DNA of 49,730 nucleotides from a virus, in the IMG/VR virus record IMGVR_UViG_3300045976_000084, positions 1-49,730 of that record. One strand, written 5' to 3'. How positions within the stretch are numbered: the stretch's first letter is position 1; each line of letters starts with the position of its first letter. This document shows, piece after piece, positions 7,817 to 15,264 of this stretch. A model generated the notes under the pieces. The model ran no database searches. It worked only from the letters and a program-made list of their open reading frames with translations, and was not told the DNA's origin. Made by a program: the position numbers and the translations under genes.

Positions 7817-8215
7817 TCAGCTCGCGGTCGAGGTCGAGCCTGCGCCCGGATCGGCAGGCGTGCTCACCGGATCGGGACTCGGTGCCGGCGCGGGGGCAGG
7901 GCTCGGAGCAGGAGCCGCGACCGTATTCTCGGCGACTGCCGAGGCCAGTTTCGCGGTCTTGGCCGCGAGGTCCGCGCGGAGCGCGACGAGCGCGCTCGTG
8001 TCCGAACCCTGGTCGGCGAGCTGTTTCTTGAGCTGATCGAGCTGCGCGCCGAAGCCATTGATCAGCGTGATCGCGGAATCCACGACCGAGTCGGTTTGCG
8101 AGATTTGATTGGCAAGTGCGTCGAGTTGAGCGGACATGATTTCTTGACCTTTCGCAATTTTGGCGAGCAGCCGGATCACGAGATCCAAGCGGGCGCTCAC
8201 CTTCGTCCAAAACAT
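7817..8215 (-). CDS. Reverse-strand coiled-coil protein with Ala-Pro tail, 132 aa
   Basis: This is the only minus-strand gene inside the structural module. It has a basic amphipathic N-terminus (MFWTKVSARLDLVIRLLAKI), a central coiled coil (about residues 25-95, with spaced Leu/Ala heptads such as LDALANQISQ and LKKQLADQG) and a C-terminal Ala/Pro/Ser tail (AAPAPSPAPAPAP). A GAGG ribosome site precedes the start, an operator-promoter lies upstream at 8230-8257, and a terminator lies downstream. Isolated single-gene units like this in a phage late region are typical of morons expressed in the prophage, but no domain gives a function. Confidence 0.75.
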   Translation of the reverse strand: MFWTKVSARLDLVIRLLAKIAKGQEIMSAQLDALANQISQTDSVVDSAITLINGFGAQLDQLKKQLADQGSDTSALVALRADLAAKTAKLASAVAENTVAAPAPSPAPAPAPSPDPVSTPADPGAGSTSTAS

Positions 8216-8229
8216 CGGACCTCGAAGCT

Positions 8230-8257
8230 ACCATAGCACATTGCGCAAGTCACTAAA
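8230..8257 (-). promoter_or_regulatory. Operator-promoter for the minus gene
   Basis: The plus strand reads TTGCGCAAGTCACTAAA at 8241-8257, one mismatch from the common half-site. On the minus strand TTTAGT (8257-8252), 16 bp and TATGGT (8235-8230) form a promoter preceded by TGC (extended -10). It directs the minus gene starting at 8215. Confidence 0.65.
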
Positions 8258-8321
8258 TCAAAGCGCTTGACCGCGTGCCCGTGTGGGCATATCTTCAAGA
8301 CTCGAAGCTCGTTCGCGAAAG

Positions 8322-8365
8322 GGCCCTTTCAGGGCTTTCACTCCTTTCACCTGAAAGGGCCTTTT
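8322..8365 (+). terminator. Rho-independent terminator before the prohead protease
   Basis: A 12-bp perfect stem, GGCCCTTTCAGG (8322-8333) and CCTGAAAGGGCC (8350-8361), with a 16-base loop is followed by TTTTC. Its position before the next structural gene suggests attenuation of, rather than a complete stop to, late transcription, or termination of transcripts from the portal block. Confidence 0.75.
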
Positions 8366-8366
8366 C

Positions 8367-8398
8367 GCCAACGAGCCCGCAAGGGCTCTCTCGTTGGC
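8367..8398 (+). promoter_or_regulatory. Hairpin enclosing the start of the prohead protease gene
   Basis: GCCAACGAG (8367-8375) pairs with CTCGTTGGC (8390-8398), with an inner CCC/GGG pairing round GCAA. The AAGGG ribosome site (8381-8385) and the TTG start (8394) lie inside this hairpin, so folding would hide the initiation region. Confidence 0.6.
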
Positions 8399-9011
8399 AG
8401 AACTGCGTTACGACGTAGATCGTCTCGGCAAGGCCGAGCGCACACCCTCGGGCGGCGTTAAGGTGCCGGCCGCGTTGTCGCGCGTTGGTATTTTCCCATA
8501 CCGGCGCGCGGACGGCTCAACGCGGCTCGAGTTCCGTCCGCCTGAAGAAGTGTTCCACGAGGACTCGCTTGCGAGCTTCGGCGGCGCGCCCGTGACGGTT
8601 GGCCACCCGCCGCAAGGCGTGACCCCGGCGAACTGGGCGCAAGAGTCCAAAGGGCACATCGTAGAAGGCACGATCCGCAAGGACGGCACGCACGTTGCGG
8701 CTGCCTTGACCGTGCAAGACGGCGCGACGATCGCGCGCGTGGATTCGGGCGAGCTCTGCGAGCTCTCGCTCGGGTACTCGGTGGACTACGATCCGACGCC
8801 CGGCGAGTACCAGGGCCAACGCTACGACGGCGTCCAGCGGAACATCCGCGGCAATCACGTCGCGCTCTTGCCCAAAGGCGCTGGCCGCGCCGGGCCGGAC
8901 TGCGCGCTGAGACTCGACTCGAATTCAGCAGTTCTCGACGAGCTGCCCTCAAACGCGGGCAGGCCCGCAGAACAAGCCGGGAAAGTCCCGGAAAGGTACT
9001 GGTTTCTATGA
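8394..9011 (+). CDS. Prohead protease-like protein (DUF2213)
   Basis: The 205-aa protein resembles the DUF2213 phage family, which occupies the capsid maturation protease position. Visible features are PYRRADGSTRLEFRPPEEVF followed by GGAPVTVGHPP (about 57-67) and a later segment RGNHVALLPKGAGRAG (about 143-158) similar to the His/Ser-bearing regions of herpes-type maturation proteases. The role is cleavage of scaffold and capsid N-termini in the prohead. The TTG start is used because it gives the first conserved residue and has AAGGG eight bases upstream. The last four bases overlap the scaffold-like gene. Confidence 0.8.
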   Translation: MAELRYDVDRLGKAERTPSGGVKVPAALSRVGIFPYRRADGSTRLEFRPPEEVFHEDSLASFGGAPVTVGHPPQGVTPANWAQESKGHIVEGTIRKDGTHVAAALTVQDGATIARVDSGELCELSLGYSVDYDPTPGEYQGQRYDGVQRNIRGNHVALLPKGAGRAGPDCALRLDSNSAVLDELPSNAGRPAEQAGKVPERYWFL

Positions 9012-9556
9012 TCATTCGACACGACGGCAAAGACTACGATTTGAGCAAGCCGGCCGAGCTCGCCTCGTTCACGCTCGCGCTCGAAGGCGCAAATCGCACG
9101 TATTCCGAGAACCTCTCGAAAGAAAAGGCGCGTGCGGACAAGGCCGAAGCTGAACGCGACGCGGCGCGCGCCGAGGTCACTGCGCTCAAAGACCCCAAGC
9201 GCTTCGACTCGGCCGTGTCGGCTCGCGTGTCATTGCTCGTGACCGCCGGCAACGTGCTGGGCGCCGAGTACCGCGCGGACGGCAAGACCGATCGCCAAGT
9301 CCAAGTGGACGTGATCAAGAAGGCCGATCCGAAGTTCGACGACGCGAACCGCACGGACGCGTACGTCCAAGCACGTTTCGACTTGATCGCGGAGAGCGGC
9401 GCGCGCGCTGACTCGATCGTGAACGCGCCTGCCGCGATCGCCGCGGTGCAGAGCCAGGGCCGCACCGACTCCGGCGAATCTGCCGAGGCCAAGGCCTACC
9501 GCGAGATGTGCGAGCGCAACCGCAACGCCTGGAAGCCCGCCCCGGCGAAGAACTGA
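9008..9556 (+). CDS. Scaffold-like head protein, 182 aa
   Basis: Located between the protease and the capsid. Residues about 35-70 form a charged coiled coil (YSENLSKEKARADKAEAERD), followed by a helical C-terminal half ending in a basic ERNRNAWKP tail. This composition and position are typical of internal scaffolding proteins that are degraded by the protease and whose C-terminal basic helix contacts capsid subunits. No specific family motif was recognised, so the function is positional. Confidence 0.65.
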   Translation: MIIRHDGKDYDLSKPAELASFTLALEGANRTYSENLSKEKARADKAEAERDAARAEVTALKDPKRFDSAVSARVSLLVTAGNVLGAEYRADGKTDRQVQVDVIKKADPKFDDANRTDAYVQARFDLIAESGARADSIVNAPAAIAAVQSQGRTDSGESAEAKAYREMCERNRNAWKPAPAKN

Positions 9557-9566
9557 GAGCTGACCC

Positions 9567-10067
9567 ATGACCATTCAGACTTCTTTTTCCGTCGATCACG
9601 TGATCGCGTTCCCGGGCCAGCCCGCGGATCTCACTCACTCGACCGTCATCAGCAAGATCAATACGTACAGCGCGGCGATCCCGTTCGGCTCGTTCGTCTG
9701 CCGCGCGGCGGCCGGCGTGGACGAGTCTTGCGCTCTGCCCGTGGCTTCTGCCGACGTAACCGCTCGTCCGCGTGGCGTGGCGATCAAGGACCAGACGCAT
9801 CGCGGCTCGAACAACCTCGACAACGAGGTGAACGACATGGTCCCGATCATGACCAAAGGTCGTGTTTGGGTGACCGTCGAAGGCGCGGTGACCGAAGGCT
9901 CGGCCGCGTTCGTGCGCTTCGCGTCAGGTGCCGGCGGCTCGATTCTGGGCCTGTTCCGGGCGGACGCGGACAGCGCGACTGCTGTCGCCATTCCGAACGG
10001 CGCGGGCATCTTCCGCACTTCGACCACTGGCGCGGGGCTCGCGCTGCTCGAGCTGAACCTCCCGTGA
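9567..10067 (+). CDS. Capsid decoration / structural cement-like protein, 166 aa
   Basis: Lies directly before the major capsid gene. It is rich in Ala, Gly, Val and Thr with short beta-strand segments (GRVWVTVEGAVTEG, SAAFVRFASGAGG, LALLELNLP), typical of capsid cement proteins. Segments such as ARPRGVAIKDQ and GIFRTSTTGAGLALLEL resemble phage cement (Gp24-like) proteins. Preceded by a spaced GAGAGCTGA ribosome site. Structural role probable; exact family less sure. Confidence 0.65.
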   Translation: MTIQTSFSVDHVIAFPGQPADLTHSTVISKINTYSAAIPFGSFVCRAAAGVDESCALPVASADVTARPRGVAIKDQTHRGSNNLDNEVNDMVPIMTKGRVWVTVEGAVTEGSAAFVRFASGAGGSILGLFRADADSATAVAIPNGAGIFRTSTTGAGLALLELNLP

Positions 10068-10088
10068 TCTCGGGCTGAGGACTAACCA

Positions 10089-11114
10089 ATGAAGACTTTT
10101 GCTCACATTTGCTACGAAATGGGCATCACGCCCGACGAAGTGCGGAACAGCCCGGGGTTCTTACGCAAGGACTGGCGAGACGGAACGCGTCTCGACGCTG
10201 GCGACACTGCGTTTCTGAATCGCCAGATCGAAATCGTGCGCAGCAAGGTGTATGAGAAGAAATACGCCGCGCTGCTCGCGCGCCAGTTCTTGCCAACGGC
10301 AACCGACATTCCGGCGTTTGCAACGGTCGGGATCGAGGTCGTGTACGACACCGCGGGCCGCCCTCGGATCATCTCGAACGGCGGCGAAGACCTCCCGCGC
10401 GTGGACGTGATCGCGAGCGAGCTCTCATTCAAGGTCGCGAGCCTCGGCGCGAGCTACGGCTACACGCTCATGGATCTGCGCCAAGCGATCGGCCTCGGCA
10501 TTCCGCTGACCGACAAGAAGGCGCTCATGGCCTCGCGCGCGATCAATACTGGCATCGACGAACTCTTGGCGATCGGCAAGCTCTCGACCGTCGGCCAAGA
10601 CTTGGGTATGACTGGCTTCATCAACGCAGGCTCGGTGCCGATCCTGACCTCGGGCGCTGCCAGCCAGTCGTGGGACAACGCGTCCACTACGCCGCTGCAA
10701 ATTCTTGCGGATTTGATGGCGCTCGCCAACGCGCCGAGCAAGCAAACGCTCCAGATCTACACGGATTGCAACATCATTCTTGCGCCGCACGACTACGAAG
10801 TCGCAAACGCCGTGGTGATGCCGAATCAGCTCGACACTGTGCTCTCATTCTTCCTCCGGACGAACAAGCACGTTCAAGGTGTCGATCAATGGCACCGGCT
10901 CACCGCGGCCGGCGCTGGCGGCAAGAACCGCGCGATCTCGTACTGCAAGGACCCCGAGGTCATCGAGGCGATCGTGCCGCAAGAGTTCGAACAGTTGCCC
11001 CCGCAGCTGAAGAACCTGGAGACAGTCATTCCGTGCCACGCGCGATGCGGCGGTGTTCGCCTGCATCAGCCGCAAGCCATGGCGTACATGGATCTGACTG
11101 CGACCAGCCCGTGA
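10089..11114 (+). CDS. Major capsid protein (DUF2184-type)
   Basis: The 341-aa protein has features of the DUF2184 major capsid family: N-terminal FLNRQIEIVRSKVYEKKYAA (about residues 44-63) followed by ARQFLP, the segment TVGIEVVYDTAGRPRI, a middle ASYGYTLMDLRQA, and a C-terminal CGGVRLHQPQAMAYMD. It should form the HK97-fold shell around DNA. It follows the cement gene by 21 bases with GAGGA upstream. The short N-terminus before the conserved region suggests little or no cleaved delta domain despite the protease gene upstream. Confidence 0.85.
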   Translation: MKTFAHICYEMGITPDEVRNSPGFLRKDWRDGTRLDAGDTAFLNRQIEIVRSKVYEKKYAALLARQFLPTATDIPAFATVGIEVVYDTAGRPRIISNGGEDLPRVDVIASELSFKVASLGASYGYTLMDLRQAIGLGIPLTDKKALMASRAINTGIDELLAIGKLSTVGQDLGMTGFINAGSVPILTSGAASQSWDNASTTPLQILADLMALANAPSKQTLQIYTDCNIILAPHDYEVANAVVMPNQLDTVLSFFLRTNKHVQGVDQWHRLTAAGAGGKNRAISYCKDPEVIEAIVPQEFEQLPPQLKNLETVIPCHARCGGVRLHQPQAMAYMDLTATSP

Positions 11115-11509
11115 TCGTCTACAATAAGCGAGGCGGTCAGATCGTGGGACCCCGCCCGGCAAAGGGCGGGGGCGCCTACGTGTTCCAACCCGGCGCAAAC
11201 GACGTGCCCGAAGAGTACCTCAAAGGGCTCGACGAGCACGGGATCGCGGCGCTGGATTCGTACTTCGAGGAGGGTTGGCTCGACGCCGAATTGCCCGAAG
11301 AGAACGACGCGCCAGCGCCTGTCGCGAGCGAGCCGACCTCGGGCGATCAGTTGCCCGAGGATGCCGAAGTCGCAATCGCTAAGGTCAAGGCCTCGAAGGA
11401 TCGCAAAGAGCTCGCAGGCTGGCTCGAACACGAGCAGCGCGAAAACGTGTTCGAGGCGCTCGTGGATGCCCTGAATGCGCTCGACGGCGGCTCTTCGCTG
11501 AAGGCGTGA
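11111..11509 (+). CDS. Hypothetical head-region protein, 132 aa
   Basis: The GTG start overlaps the stop of the capsid gene (GTGA). The N-terminus is beta-like (VIVYNKRGGQIVGP), the middle acidic (EENDAPAPVASEPTSGDQ), and the C-terminal ~50 residues are helical and charged (AKVKASKDRKELAGWLEHEQ), a shape seen in small HeH/LEM-like modules at the ends of head proteins. Likely a minor head or connector component by position; no firm family. Confidence 0.65.
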   Translation: MIVYNKRGGQIVGPRPAKGGGAYVFQPGANDVPEEYLKGLDEHGIAALDSYFEEGWLDAELPEENDAPAPVASEPTSGDQLPEDAEVAIAKVKASKDRKELAGWLEHEQRENVFEALVDALNALDGGSSLKA

Positions 11510-11510
11510 C

Positions 11511-11783
11511 GTGGACCTCGCCGGATTTCGTGCTCGATTCCCGGAGTTTCGTACCGCGCCGGACGCGGTCGTAACGGCGGCTCTGACGGCCGCAGCCGGC
11601 GAGACGAGCACGGATTTCGGCGACTCGTACGACGAAGCCCACGGGCTACTTGCAGCGCACAAGCTCGCAATCAGCCCGTTCGGACAGAGCGCGCGAATGG
11701 TCTCCGATAAGGGAGAGACCACGTACCAGCGCGAACGCGACGCGGTCATGGCTCGAATGATTGCCCCGATTGCTGTGATCTGA
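11511..11783 (+). CDS. Head-tail connector protein (DUF4054-type)
   Basis: The 90-aa protein begins FRARFPEFRTAPDAVVTAAL, a hallmark of the DUF4054/Gp6-type adaptors, and continues with a second helix carrying HGLLAAHKLA. It should form the ring that attaches below the portal. GTG start one base after the previous stop; order portal-capsid-DUF4054-gp10-like matches other contractile phages of this class. Confidence 0.8.
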   Translation: MDLAGFRARFPEFRTAPDAVVTAALTAAAGETSTDFGDSYDEAHGLLAAHKLAISPFGQSARMVSDKGETTYQRERDAVMARMIAPIAVI

Positions 11784-11784
11784 A

Positions 11785-12309
11785 ATGCCCGGCGCTTCTC
11801 AAATCGAAGATCTAGACCGCGGCGCGCGCCAGTTTCTGGCCGCGCTAAAGCGCGCGAAGATCACGATCGAGGTCGGGCTGCTCGACGGCACCGCGGCAGA
11901 TCAGGAGCACAACGCACCGAAAGGCAAGATCGGCAAGTTCTTGCGCAAGGCCGCGGGCACCTCGCGGCTTACTGTGCGTGAGATCGGCGCGATCCACGAG
12001 CTGGGGCTAGGCGTGCCGAAACGCTCGTTCATCGCCGCATGGGTGGACGAAGACGCGAGTGCGATCAATTACCAACTGACCAACATGGGCAAAGGGCTAG
12101 TTCGCAAGAACAACCCTGTCCCGCTCGAGACGCTCGCGAATCAGTTCGGACTCTGGTCCGTGGGGCGGATTCAGCAGCGCATCTCCGACGGCATCGATCC
12201 GCCGCTCGCGCCGAGCACGATCGCACGCAAGGGGTCGAGCACGCCGCTGATCAATACGGGGCAGCTCCGCAGCTCAATCACGTACCGGCTACTCGAAGGG
12301 CTGCGCTGA
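11785..12309 (+). CDS. Head-tail joining / tail completion protein (HK97 gp10-like)
   Basis: The 174-aa product carries the family pattern ITIEVGLLDG (about residues 29-38), IGAIHELGLGVPKRSFIAAW (about 71-90) and a C-terminal ISDGIDPPLAPSTIARKGSS followed by TPLINTGQLRSSI. This pattern is typical of virion morphogenesis proteins that seal the head-tail interface. Order and coupling support this. Confidence 0.85.
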   Translation: MPGASQIEDLDRGARQFLAALKRAKITIEVGLLDGTAADQEHNAPKGKIGKFLRKAAGTSRLTVREIGAIHELGLGVPKRSFIAAWVDEDASAINYQLTNMGKGLVRKNNPVPLETLANQFGLWSVGRIQQRISDGIDPPLAPSTIARKGSSTPLINTGQLRSSITYRLLEGLR

Positions 12310-12891
12310 ATGCTCTGGGCGCAGATAGCCCCGGTCTTGGTCAGCGCAGTTACTCAGGCGGCGCTCGAGCCAAACACGACCACCGGCCCGAACTATTCCG
12401 CGCTTTGGCAAAATCAAGAACGGCCGTTCGCGGACACACAAGTTCAGGCCGAGATCTTCTTGTCGATCGGAAAAAGCACTCGAATCGACTGGGGTTATAC
12501 GGACACTTTCAACGCGACCACGAACAAGATCGATCGCTCGATCAAGAGTCAGCACGAGTTCACCTTGAGCGTGCAAGTTCGCTCCTACGAGCAAATCGAA
12601 GCCAACTGGGCTTTCGAGTACGCCGAGCGCATCCGCACACGAATCGACCGCGAAGACATCTACGAGACTCTACTCTCTGCAAACGTGGTCGTGATCGAGG
12701 ACCTCGGCATCGTAGCTGCCGACGCCGCGATCGACGGACGTCAGTGCAGCGTCGCAAACCTCGATCTGCGCCTTCGTTGCGCGTTCGATGACGCAACCTT
12801 TCCGCTCGACTGGATCGAGCAAGTTCAACTCAGCGGCGCGGTATCGGGTGGCAAGAACCCGATCACGTTCCCTGCGGCGGTTATCCAATGA
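12310..12891 (+). CDS. Neck / tail terminator protein, 193 aa
   Basis: Starts on the base after the previous stop and overlaps the sheath gene by 4 bp. It lies exactly where the neck or tail terminator protein of DUF3383-sheath phages is found. Visible segments include NYSALWQNQERPFADTQVQA and a middle stretch EFTLSVQVRSYEQIEANWAF. Such proteins cap the tail tube and sheath and allow head attachment. Assignment rests on position and loose similarity. Confidence 0.7.
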   Translation: MLWAQIAPVLVSAVTQAALEPNTTTGPNYSALWQNQERPFADTQVQAEIFLSIGKSTRIDWGYTDTFNATTNKIDRSIKSQHEFTLSVQVRSYEQIEANWAFEYAERIRTRIDREDIYETLLSANVVVIEDLGIVAADAAIDGRQCSVANLDLRLRCAFDDATFPLDWIEQVQLSGAVSGGKNPITFPAAVIQ

Positions 12892-14219
12892 GCACACTCG
12901 ACCAAATCGTCAATCTGCAAATCACGCTCACGAGCTCGACGCCGACCAAGGACGGCTTCGGTAGGCCTCTGATCGTCGCGTATCACACGCGGTTCCCAGG
13001 CCGCACGAAGCTGTACACCGATCCGTCGCAAATGCTCACGGACGGGTTCGCCGTGGACGATCAGGCGTACAAGCTGGCGCTCGCGATTTCGCAACAGAAC
13101 CCGCGACCCAAAGACTTCAAGGTCGGTCGGCGCGCGCTCGCTCCCACGCAGATCGTCAATTTCACTCCAACGAACTTGACTGCGGGTTTCGTTTACTCCG
13201 GTTCGGTCAATGGCAAGTACTCTTGGACGTACACCGTACCGGGCTCCGCCACGCTCGCGGCCGTGTGTACGGGCATCGCGGCCGCGCTCCAGACCGCGAT
13301 GGTCTCCGCCGCGGTCGGTTCCACTGCCGTGGGCTCGAGCGGAACCATGGTCGTCGCTACCTGCGGCATCGCCGGCAAGATTCTTCAGTTCCTGGGCCAC
13401 CCTGCGGAGCTCCAGACTGCGGACGTGACGACCGACCCGGGCATCGCAACCGACCTCGCCGCGATCTACGCCGCTGATTCGGACTGGTACGGCATTCTGC
13501 TCGACTCGAATTCGAAGGCGGAAATCTCCGCGGCGGCCGCTTGGGTCGAGACCGTCCGACGCATGTTCGCGTCCGTCACGGCCGACTATGCGTGCAAGAA
13601 CCCCGCGAGCACGACCGATGTCATGTATGTGAACCAACAGCAGAAGTGGTTCCGTACGGGCATCTTCTTCCGGAACGACGTGGGCTCGACGTTTGCAGCT
13701 GCGCTCATGGCGCAGCGCTTCACCGATCCACCGGGTTCGGACACGTGGGCACACAAGCAAGTCGTCGGGCAAGCGACTGACACCACGCTCTCGGACGCCG
13801 ATCAGGCCGCAATCTGGGGAAAGAACGGGAACACCTATCTGACCGTCGCGCAGCAAGGCGACGTGATGTGGGGCACCGTTTGCTCGGGCGAGTTCTTCGA
13901 CGTGGTTCGCGGGATCGATTGGCTCTACGCCGCGCTCCAAACGAGCGTGGTCAACGCAATCCGCGCGCAAAAGAAGCTGTCATACACGCGCGGCGGCGCG
14001 CAGGCGATCTACGCGGCCGTCCAAAACGTACTGAACGCGGCGACCAAGCCGCCGAACCAATTCCTTTCTCCGGACAATCCGCCTGTCACGCTCGTGCCGG
14101 ACGTGACCACGCTAGATCCGAGCGTTCGCCAAACGCGCGTGCTGCCGAACGTCACGTTCTCCGCGCAGCTCTCGGGCGCAATTCACGCGACCAACATTAG
14201 CGGCACCGTGTCGCACTGA
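12888..14219 (+). CDS. Contractile tail sheath protein (DUF3383-type)
   Basis: The 443-aa product opens MSTLDQIVNLQITLTSSTP and continues GFGRPLIVAYHTRFPGRTKL, the usual beginning of DUF3383 sheath proteins. The C-terminal part (YTRGGAQAIYAAVQNVLNAA, then TLDPSVRQTRVLPNVTFSA) matches the conserved C-terminal domain that interlocks sheath subunits. It forms the contractile cylinder outside the tail tube, the main reason for calling this phage a myovirus. Confidence 0.9.
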   Translation: MSTLDQIVNLQITLTSSTPTKDGFGRPLIVAYHTRFPGRTKLYTDPSQMLTDGFAVDDQAYKLALAISQQNPRPKDFKVGRRALAPTQIVNFTPTNLTAGFVYSGSVNGKYSWTYTVPGSATLAAVCTGIAAALQTAMVSAAVGSTAVGSSGTMVVATCGIAGKILQFLGHPAELQTADVTTDPGIATDLAAIYAADSDWYGILLDSNSKAEISAAAAWVETVRRMFASVTADYACKNPASTTDVMYVNQQQKWFRTGIFFRNDVGSTFAAALMAQRFTDPPGSDTWAHKQVVGQATDTTLSDADQAAIWGKNGNTYLTVAQQGDVMWGTVCSGEFFDVVRGIDWLYAALQTSVVNAIRAQKKLSYTRGGAQAIYAAVQNVLNAATKPPNQFLSPDNPPVTLVPDVTTLDPSVRQTRVLPNVTFSAQLSGAIHATNISGTVSH

Positions 14220-14228
14220 GGCTAGACC

Positions 14229-14654
14229 ATGGCTACGAAAACCTACTCCGCAAACGAAGTTACGTGCTTGGTCGCCGGTCTCAGTCTCGACTCAGGCCGT
14301 GGCGACGACACTTTCATCAAGATCAGCCAAAAGACGAAACGCTTTTCGTCCAAAGCGGGCATCGACGGCGAAGTCACTCGCACCGAGAGCAAAGACGACA
14401 CGCACACCGTGGAAATCACGCTCATGCAGACGAGCGACGGTAACGCGATCATGTCCGCGCTTCACCAGGCCGATCGCCTGACTCGCCAGGGCATCGTGCC
14501 GATCATGATCAAAGACCGGCAAGGTAACTCAGTGTTCGGCTCGCTCGAGGCGTGGATCACGGGCTGGCCCGATCGCACGTACAAAAAAGAAGCGGACGTG
14601 ATCGTCTGGGAGCTCGAAGTAGCCAACCCGGACCGCTTCGAAGGCGGTAACTGA
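14229..14654 (+). CDS. Tail tube protein (DUF3277-type)
   Basis: 141 aa, immediately after the sheath. It carries the pattern of DUF3277 tube proteins: N-terminal TYSANEVTCLVAGLSLDSG, a central GIDGEVTRTESKD, MQTSDGNAIMSALHQAD, and C-terminal WELEVANPDRFEGGN. Hexamers of this protein stack into the inner tube through which DNA passes. It ends TGATG with the tail assembly chaperone. Confidence 0.9.
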   Translation: MATKTYSANEVTCLVAGLSLDSGRGDDTFIKISQKTKRFSSKAGIDGEVTRTESKDDTHTVEITLMQTSDGNAIMSALHQADRLTRQGIVPIMIKDRQGNSVFGSLEAWITGWPDRTYKKEADVIVWELEVANPDRFEGGN

Positions 14655-15130
14655 TGGCTAGCGAAATTCTCGATACCACGAAAGTCACGGTGGACGGGTT
14701 CGAGTACACGCTCCAAGCTCTGGACACGGTCAAGGCCCGCAAGGTCTTGTTCAAGGTCATGGGCGCACTCGCGCCAGTTCTCCAGGCGCTGGCAAAGGCT
14801 CAGAGCGAGCCCGAGCAGGCGCTTGCGCAAGCGGCTTCGGCGCTCGTCGAGCACTTGCCCGAAAGCGCATACGCGGAGCTTTGCGACGTGTTCGCCGCGA
14901 ATACGATCGTCGAGCTGCCGGACGGCCGCTCTCCGCAACTCAAGGACGTTCTCAGATTCCATTTCTCGCGCCGGCTCTCGGCCGAGGCCCGCTGGCTCTT
15001 CGAGTGCTGCAAGTTCAACTTCGCCGATTTTTTAGACGGCAAAGCGCTTGGAGACCTCCGAGCGCTGATGCCAAAGGCCTCGTTGAAATCGACTGCCCCC
15101 CTGAGCTCGACTGGTTCGTCACCCGCCTAA
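14654..15130 (+). CDS. Tail assembly chaperone, unshifted product
   Basis: 158 aa, mostly helical, lying between tube and tape measure where the tail chaperone is found in contractile and siphophage genomes. This is the shorter product, equivalent in role to lambda gpG: it binds the tape measure and helps recruit tube subunits. The last ~30 residues after the slippery site are low-complexity (KSTAPLSSTGSSPA). A second product is made by a -1 shift, described separately. Confidence 0.8.
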   Translation: MASEILDTTKVTVDGFEYTLQALDTVKARKVLFKVMGALAPVLQALAKAQSEPEQALAQAASALVEHLPESAYAELCDVFAANTIVELPDGRSPQLKDVLRFHFSRRLSAEARWLFECCKFNFADFLDGKALGDLRALMPKASLKSTAPLSSTGSSPA

Positions 15131-15261
15131 TTACTGATCCGCGCTGCTCACTCTCGTACGTGGACTTGCGTGCAATGACTTTGTGCGATGCGCTCGACGT
15201 GCACATCGGTCTCGACATTAGAGACGAGCTCGAGCGCCTCGCACGTGAACGTACGGAGTAA
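14654..15261 (+). CDS. Tail assembly chaperone, -1 frameshift fusion (about 202 aa)
   Basis: At 15028-15034 the sequence T TTT TTA is in the canonical X XXY YYZ phase (GAT TTT TTA GAC). A -1 shift continues from AGA CGG through a second open frame encoding RRQSAWRPP, then GLVEIDCPPELDWFVTRLI and a helical charged C-terminus ending ERLARERTE at 15261. That second frame has no plausible start of its own and ends three bases before the tape measure start. This is the arrangement of lambda gpGT: the fusion is made as a minor product. Confidence 0.8.
15028..15034 (+). promoter_or_regulatory. Slippery heptamer for -1 ribosomal frameshift
   Basis: TTTTTTA read as GAT TTT TTA in the chaperone frame; after slippage the tRNAs re-pair on TTT TTT. 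Downstream the sequence is GC-rich, so a stimulating structure is possible but was not folded. Confidence 0.75.
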
Positions 15262-15264
15262 CTC

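Noticed and set aside
12825-13970. 381-aa minus-strand open frame opposite the sheath gene
   Set aside because: Antisense shadow of the conserved DUF3383 sheath; no promoter or ribosome site.
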